From contig PBOG01000042.1 in NCBI GenBank assembly GCA_002724245.1, forward strand, positions 1,974 to 48,550: 46,577 nucleotides of DNA, in the 5' to 3' direction. The DNA is from Planctomycetaceae bacterium (GTDB lineage: Bacteria; Planctomycetota; Planctomycetia; Pirellulales; Pirellulaceae). The notes beneath the pieces are model-generated. The model worked only from the letters and a program-made list of their open reading frames with translations. It was not told where the DNA came from and made no database searches. Numbering within the stretch: position 1 is the stretch's first letter; each line of letters starts with the position of its first letter. This document shows, one piece after another, positions 42,306 to 46,577 of this stretch. A program made the position numbers and the translations under genes.

Positions 42306-44105
42306 ATGGCGTTGATTTCCCTCGAAGACCTTCACATCGGCTATCGGGGACCACCTCTCCTGGAGGGAGTGGACTGCCGTATCCGTGCGGGGGAGAAAAT
42401 TGGCTTGCTCGGGCGCAATGGCGCCGGAAAGACCACGTTGTTGCGGCTGCTTGAGGGAGCCGAGGAACCGGACGCAGGCAAGGTGACGATCGAGGAAGGA
42501 GTACGGGTGGCGTCGCTCCCGCAGGACGTACCGCGTGATCTGCGTGGTACGGTTGGGGAAGCGATCCGGCAGGGCGTTGCGGGGCTCGAGCTGGCGGACT
42601 GGGAGCAGACGGCGCGTGTGGAACGGCTGGCCGATCGGATGGAACTGGGGCTGGATGCGTCCTGTGACGTCCTGTCGTCTGGGATGAAACGACGCGTGCT
42701 GCTGGCCCGGTCTATGGTGGCTGAGCCCGACGTGCTGCTGCTCGATGAACCGACGAACCATCTTGACTTGCCGGCCATTGGCTGGCTGGAGGAATATCTT
42801 GTCCAATGGCCCGGGACGATCTTGTTTGTCACGCATGACCGCACGTTCCTGCAGAAGCTCGCAGGTCGCATCCTGGAGATCGATCGCGGACGTTTGTTCG
42901 ACTGGTCGTGCGATTACGGAACGTTTGTCAAACGAAAAGAAGCTGCGTTGGCGGAGGAAGAAAAGCAGAATGCATTGTTTGATAAAAAGCTGGCGCAGGA
43001 AGAGGCCTGGATACGGCAGGGGATCAAGGCGCGACGGACTCGCAACGAGGGACGCGTACGGGCACTCAAAGAATTGCGAAATCAAAGGCACGCACGGCGC
43101 GAACAAACTGGCCCGGCAAGGATTCGGATTCAGGAAGGGCAACGCAGTGGCCGGCTGGTCGCGGAGGTCGAGGACATTACGTTTGCCTACACGGATCAGC
43201 CGATCGTCACGGCGTTCAGCACCCAGATTATGCGGGGTGACAAGGTCGGCGTGATCGGTCCGAACGGCGTTGGGAAAACAACGCTGTTGCGGCTGCTCCT
43301 GGGAGAGCTGTCACCGCAGGAGGGGAACGTACGGTTGGGAGCCAATTTGCAGGTGGCCTACTTCGATCAGTTGCGCGAACAACTTGACGAAGAGACTAGC
43401 ATTGCGGACAACGTCGCGGACGGGTCGTCGTCGATCACCTTTGACGGCCGTGGGAAACACGTACTGGGTTATTTGCAGGAATTCCTGTTTACTCCGGAAA
43501 GATCCCGCCAGGAAGTTAAGTTCCTGTCGGGCGGAGAACGTAATCGACTCTTGTTGGCCAAGTTGTTCGCCAAGCCGTCCAATGTGCTGGTGCTTGACGA
43601 GCCGACGAATGACCTCGATACGGAGACGCTGGAACTCCTGGAGCAGCGGGTGGTCGAGTACCAGGGGGCGGTCTTGCTGGTAAGTCATGATCGCACGTTC
43701 CTGAATAATGTGGCGACCAGTACGATTGCCTTTGAAACCGGGGGGGTGCGTGAGTATGTAGGTGGTTATGACGATTGGGTGCGTCAGACTGCGTCCCAGC
43801 CTGGGAAAAAGGCCACGCCAAAACCCAAGCACAACAAGCCCGGGAAGACACGGGCCCGTGGGGACACGAAAAGGGGCGGCCTCAATTACCAGCAGCGTCA
43901 GGAGTTGGCGGCGTTGCCAGCACAGATCGAAGCCTGTGAGGCTGAGATGGCGAGTCTCTACGAGACGATGGCGGACGCCGAATTCTACAAGCAACCGGAT
44001 GATGTCGTGGCGGAGGAGACCGCGCGAATGAAGGAGTTCGAGGAGCAGCTGGCTGCGGCGTATGCCCGCTGGGAAGAACTTGAGTCGTTGGCGGACGGAC
44101 AGTGA
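42306..44105 (+). CDS. uup: ABC-F family ATPase (Uup-like)
   Basis: The product is 599 aa from ATG 42306 (MALISLEDLHIGYRG); Met at 42294 adds four residues. There are two nucleotide-binding domains and no membrane segments. NBD1: Walker A GRNGAGKTTL (near 36), a modified signature LSSGMKRRVLLAR instead of LSGG, Walker B LLLDEPTNHLD and switch THDRTF. NBD2: Walker A GPNGVGKTTL, LSGGERNRLLLA, VLVLDEPTNDLD and SHDRTF. Between them lies the basic, charged ABC-F linker (EEKQNALFDKKLAQEEAW, ARRTRNEGRVRALKEL). The C-terminal about 75 residues include a Lys/Arg-rich stretch and a coiled coil (LAALPAQIEACEAEMASLYE), the Uup-type DNA/ribosome-binding extension. Uup-like proteins act on ribosomes and affect transposon excision. 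It is convergent with the symporter gene, 36 bases away. Confidence 0.9.
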   Translation: MALISLEDLHIGYRGPPLLEGVDCRIRAGEKIGLLGRNGAGKTTLLRLLEGAEEPDAGKVTIEEGVRVASLPQDVPRDLRGTVGEAIRQGVAGLELADWEQTARVERLADRMELGLDASCDVLSSGMKRRVLLARSMVAEPDVLLLDEPTNHLDLPAIGWLEEYLVQWPGTILFVTHDRTFLQKLAGRILEIDRGRLFDWSCDYGTFVKRKEAALAEEEKQNALFDKKLAQEEAWIRQGIKARRTRNEGRVRALKELRNQRHARREQTGPARIRIQEGQRSGRLVAEVEDITFAYTDQPIVTAFSTQIMRGDKVGVIGPNGVGKTTLLRLLLGELSPQEGNVRLGANLQVAYFDQLREQLDEETSIADNVADGSSSITFDGRGKHVLGYLQEFLFTPERSRQEVKFLSGGERNRLLLAKLFAKPSNVLVLDEPTNDLDTETLELLEQRVVEYQGAVLLVSHDRTFLNNVATSTIAFETGGVREYVGGYDDWVRQTASQPGKKATPKPKHNKPGKTRARGDTKRGGLNYQQRQELAALPAQIEACEAEMASLYETMADAEFYKQPDDVVAEETARMKEFEEQLAAAYARWEELESLADGQ

Positions 44106-44141
44106 ATCAGATCTTTGACTCAACCCGATGATGCGCCAGCG

Positions 44142-45734
44142 TCATGGTGTCGGACGAGACGCTACGCGGGGGCTGAGCAGGAGCCCCGCCAGTTGTATGG
44201 GCCGTGGTGCCGGAGCGAGGTAGCTGGCCGCGATACCGACCAGGATGGCGGGGATGGTGGTGAACAGGCCATCCCACCAGGTGTTGGTGGCCAGCCCAGC
44301 CAGTGGACCCACGAACTGGAGTAGCTGTTCGTAGCTCACGGGATCCCACATCTCCAGCACTCTGGGGAATAGTCGGACGAGTGCAAAGGCGGTCAGGCCG
44401 GCCGCCAGGCCCAGCGCGGCACCCAGCGTGTTGACCCTGGGAACCAGCATGCCCAGCATTAATACCGCCAGCAAAAGGCCGAGGGTGGCGCCGGCGATCG
44501 ACAACAGGATGTCGAACACGGGTGAGTTGATTAACGAGAGCAGGCAAGCGATTGTCGTCACGGCGGCGCCGAAGAGCGTGGTCAGATAACGATTGACCGC
44601 GGTCCCCATTTCGCGGCCCCCCAGCCAGTCGGTGACCAACGTCGCGGTCATGCTGTTAATGCCACTATCCAGGCTACTCATCGAAGCCGCGAACAGGCCT
44701 GCCAGGATAATGCCGGTCATGCCGTAACCGCCGGCGTAATGAATCACAAAGTGCGGGAGCAATTGGTCCTTGCCAGCGCCGCTGGCGAGGTCGCGATAGA
44801 TTTCCGGATGTGACTGCTGGTAATAGACGTAAAGTGCTGTACCCACCAGGAAGAAGAGCGTACAGGAAACGAAAGTGAAGACACCTTTGACGATCAACAC
44901 CCGGCGTGCCTCGGCCACGGTATCCACGGTGACGTAACGCTGGAAGGCGCCGTAGGAGGCCAGTTGGCCTCCCATATAGACAAAAAAGCCATAGGCGCAG
45001 GCCGAATACAGGTTCCGCTGCCCGAGGCCTCCGTCGAGACGAAACATTTCGAATTTCCCATCGGTCGTACCGGTCGCAAAGAAGGTGCCCAGACCGCCGT
45101 CGATGTTGGCCACCAGCAGCGCAAACAAAAAGATCATTCCACCAAACAACGCAAAGGCCTGGATCGTGTCGGTCCAGATGACGGCTTTGACACCGCCCAG
45201 TGCGGTATAGAAGGTGGCCAGGATGCCGACGACGGAAATCACCAGCAGTGTTTGCCCGGTCGATTGATTTTCCAGGACGACATCCAGGATGCGCGCTACG
45301 GCAAGCAGCATGGTGCCCATCCAACCGGCCGAGTAGGCCATAAAGATCAGGCTGGCGAATCGCCGTACGGCGCGGGCGAAACGACGTTCCAGATATTCAT
45401 AGAGACTGACAAATTGGAAACTCTTGTAGAACGGAATGAACCAAATGCAGGTGATGGGGATGATGACGAAGGGAATGAAGAAGATGGCCAGCAACTGGTG
45501 GTAGTCTTCAAAGGCGCCCTCCGCGGGCAGCCCGACGAAGGAATTGGAACTGAAGGTCGTGGCGAAGAGGGACAAACCGACCGGAAGCCAGTGCATATTG
45601 CGGCCACCGAGGAAAAAGTCGTCGTTGTTTTTCTGTTTGTTAGAGAAAAAGAGTCCCAGCCCTACCACAAAAAGCAGGTAGCTGCAGCAGATCAACAGGT
45701 CGATGGTATGGATGTTTTGCACAGGGCGATCCAA
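44142..45734 (-). CDS. Sodium:solute symporter (SSS family)
   Basis: The product is about 530 aa with a TTG start at 45734; an in-frame TGA lies two codons upstream, so no longer start exists, and GTG 45722 is the only other early option. No clear ribosome site is seen. About 13 membrane helices are visible. SSS marks: LICCSYLLFVVGLGL in TM1, DDFFLGGRNMHWLPVGLSLFATTFSSNSFVGLPAEGA over loop 1 and TM2, FYTALGGVKAVIWTDTIQA, and SMSSLDSGINSMTATLVTDWL in TM8, whose Ser and Thr residues include Na+ ligand positions. Family members import sugars, sialic acid, amino acids, vitamins or carboxylates. The substrate cannot be read, but oligosaccharide breakdown products would fit the neighbouring genes. 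Confidence 0.92.
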   Translation of the reverse strand: MDRPVQNIHTIDLLICCSYLLFVVGLGLFFSNKQKNNDDFFLGGRNMHWLPVGLSLFATTFSSNSFVGLPAEGAFEDYHQLLAIFFIPFVIIPITCIWFIPFYKSFQFVSLYEYLERRFARAVRRFASLIFMAYSAGWMGTMLLAVARILDVVLENQSTGQTLLVISVVGILATFYTALGGVKAVIWTDTIQAFALFGGMIFLFALLVANIDGGLGTFFATGTTDGKFEMFRLDGGLGQRNLYSACAYGFFVYMGGQLASYGAFQRYVTVDTVAEARRVLIVKGVFTFVSCTLFFLVGTALYVYYQQSHPEIYRDLASGAGKDQLLPHFVIHYAGGYGMTGIILAGLFAASMSSLDSGINSMTATLVTDWLGGREMGTAVNRYLTTLFGAAVTTIACLLSLINSPVFDILLSIAGATLGLLLAVLMLGMLVPRVNTLGAALGLAAGLTAFALVRLFPRVLEMWDPVSYEQLLQFVGPLAGLATNTWWDGLFTTIPAILVGIAASYLAPAPRPIQLAGLLLSPRVASRPTP

Positions 45735-46574
45735 TGGTCAAGGGTGGCAAAACGCTCTGGGGGGGCCAGAACGCAAAGAGCAGGACTGGCGCCATGCCAG
45801 GAAAGGCCCCTCGTCTGTGTAGAGTAACATGCGGTGGGGCATTAGGTGTTCCAACAACCAGAAATCAGATGTCAGCCTTTGCAACCAGATCACGATTTCG
45901 GCCACGCAAACGCCATCTGGAACCGCTAAAACGGTCAACTCCAATAACAAGCAGATAACGTTTATCCCTCTTTGTCCGTTTAGCTATCGGATTGTTGTCT
46001 GCGTTTTGTAACATCGTTATCAACGTTCCCGTAGACCGAAAAATAACGAAAACAAAAATGCGTCCCCAGGAGCGTTTCGTCTCAGCCTGTTCCAGTCATA
46101 CGCGATGCAACAACCAGGGACGTCCCGCGTTGCGGATTCAACGTTTCCATTTCCCCAGCGGTTAGGAGAGTTGTGGTCCAGATATCGCCGGTACCGATCA
46201 ACGGAACTTGGCAGATTAGTTAGACGCAAATCGGCATCGTTGGACGTATGTCGAAGTTCAGCTGTAATCCGTTGTCAAGGTGGTCATCTATTGCAGGCTT
46301 TTCTGCCATAGCCCATCACGACTCCAACTCGGAGGATTTCGGCGAATTATGATGGCAAATGCACGGCAAAACGTGGTTGGTGTGAAGCGTAGACGTTGCG
46401 CGCCAGGAGTTCATCTTGAACGCCACCCCTGCCTTTGTCTCACGGGGTGCGGAATTCAAACAGCAAAGGTCGTGGAACGACGGTTTGTCACGCAATTGCC
46501 ATGCGCGTCTTCGTCGGCATGGTTTGGTGATCCCTGTTGACCAACTATCCGCAGTCAGCACAAGCAGGAACTAA
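45735..46574. other. Long stretch without a supported gene
   Basis: About 840 bases upstream of the symporter start. Only short open frames occur (up to about 86 codons), with no recognisable family or good ribosome site. The part from about 45840 to 46080 is visibly richer in A and T than the rest of the window (for example CCGAAAAATAACGAAAACA near 46036). It should contain the promoters of the symporter and of the gene that may start at 46575. Confidence 0.5.
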
Positions 46575-46577
46575 ATG
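46566..46577 (+). promoter_or_regulatory. Probable ribosome site and ATG of a gene continuing beyond the window
   Basis: AGGA at 46566-46569 lies five bases before an ATG formed by the last three bases (46575-46577). Spacing and the long gene-free region before it suggest a new plus-strand gene, but only its start codon is present. Confidence 0.35.

Noticed and set aside
1-46577. tRNA, rRNA, insertion sequence or phage genes
   Set aside because: No cloverleaf, rRNA segment, transposase or integrase was recognised by eye on either strand. A tRNA or Rfam scan would be needed to exclude small RNAs.
1-46577. Biosynthetic gene cluster or defence system
   Set aside because: No synthase, restriction, toxin-antitoxin or nuclease modules are present. 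The content fits exported catabolic or redox proteins.

Overview
This window looks like a chromosomal segment of a GC-rich planctomycete (phylum Planctomycetota, probably the Pirellulales/Planctomycetales side). The evidence is its dense set of protein families that are expanded mainly in that phylum: large CxxCH-containing surface proteins (PSCyt1/DUF1549/DUF1553 and DUF1587/1592/1588/1585), their DUF1501 and DUF1552 partners with twin-arginine leaders, and several sulfatases. No rRNA, tRNA, CRISPR array, transposase or phage gene was recognised.

Layout. (1) 1-6557, plus strand: a 5'-truncated DUF1501 gene, a PhoD-type phosphatase, two sulfatases and a cupin protein, the last four closely spaced. 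(2) 6600-10889, minus strand: a DUF1592 cytochrome-like protein followed by a DUF1552 protein. (3) 11279-14588: an M81 (MlrC-like) peptidase convergent with a DUF4838 glycosidase-like protein. (4) 14908-18821, plus: a second DUF1592-DUF1552 pair with a 4-nt start/stop overlap. (5) 18911-24431, plus: a PSCyt1/DUF1549/DUF1553 protein, a DUF1501 protein and an SGNH hydrolase. (6) 24487-30992, minus: an unpaired DUF1501 gene, a relic of an oxidoreductase C-terminus beside a perfect 17-bp palindrome, a membrane-anchored SRPBCC protein, a chimeric PSCyt1::DUF1501 gene, and a CocE/NonD-type hydrolase. (7) 31148-31810, plus: a ureidoglycolate-lyase-like protein. (8) 31838-42005, minus: a five-gene operon PSCyt1-DUF1501-HEAT-PSCyt1-DUF1501. 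(9) 42306-44105 plus, an ABC-F ATPase; 44142-45734 minus, a sodium:solute symporter; then about 840 bases without a convincing gene, with a possible gene start in the last three bases.

The recurrent theme is a two-gene module: a large exported protein with CxxCH haem-binding motifs, followed directly by a smaller exported partner, usually with a twin-arginine leader. There are five intact modules, of two unrelated types, plus one module collapsed by an apparent in-frame deletion. Carbohydrate-binding-like domains (LamG-type and another beta-sandwich) are built into three of the five large proteins. Together with the sulfatases, phosphatase, esterases and DUF4838 protein this suggests, by inference only, export of machinery acting on sulfated or otherwise decorated polysaccharides. 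The catalytic roles of DUF1501, DUF1552, DUF1549/1553 and DUF1592 are not established, so the module function is the main open question here. The clearest local anomaly is the chimera at 27914-28891.
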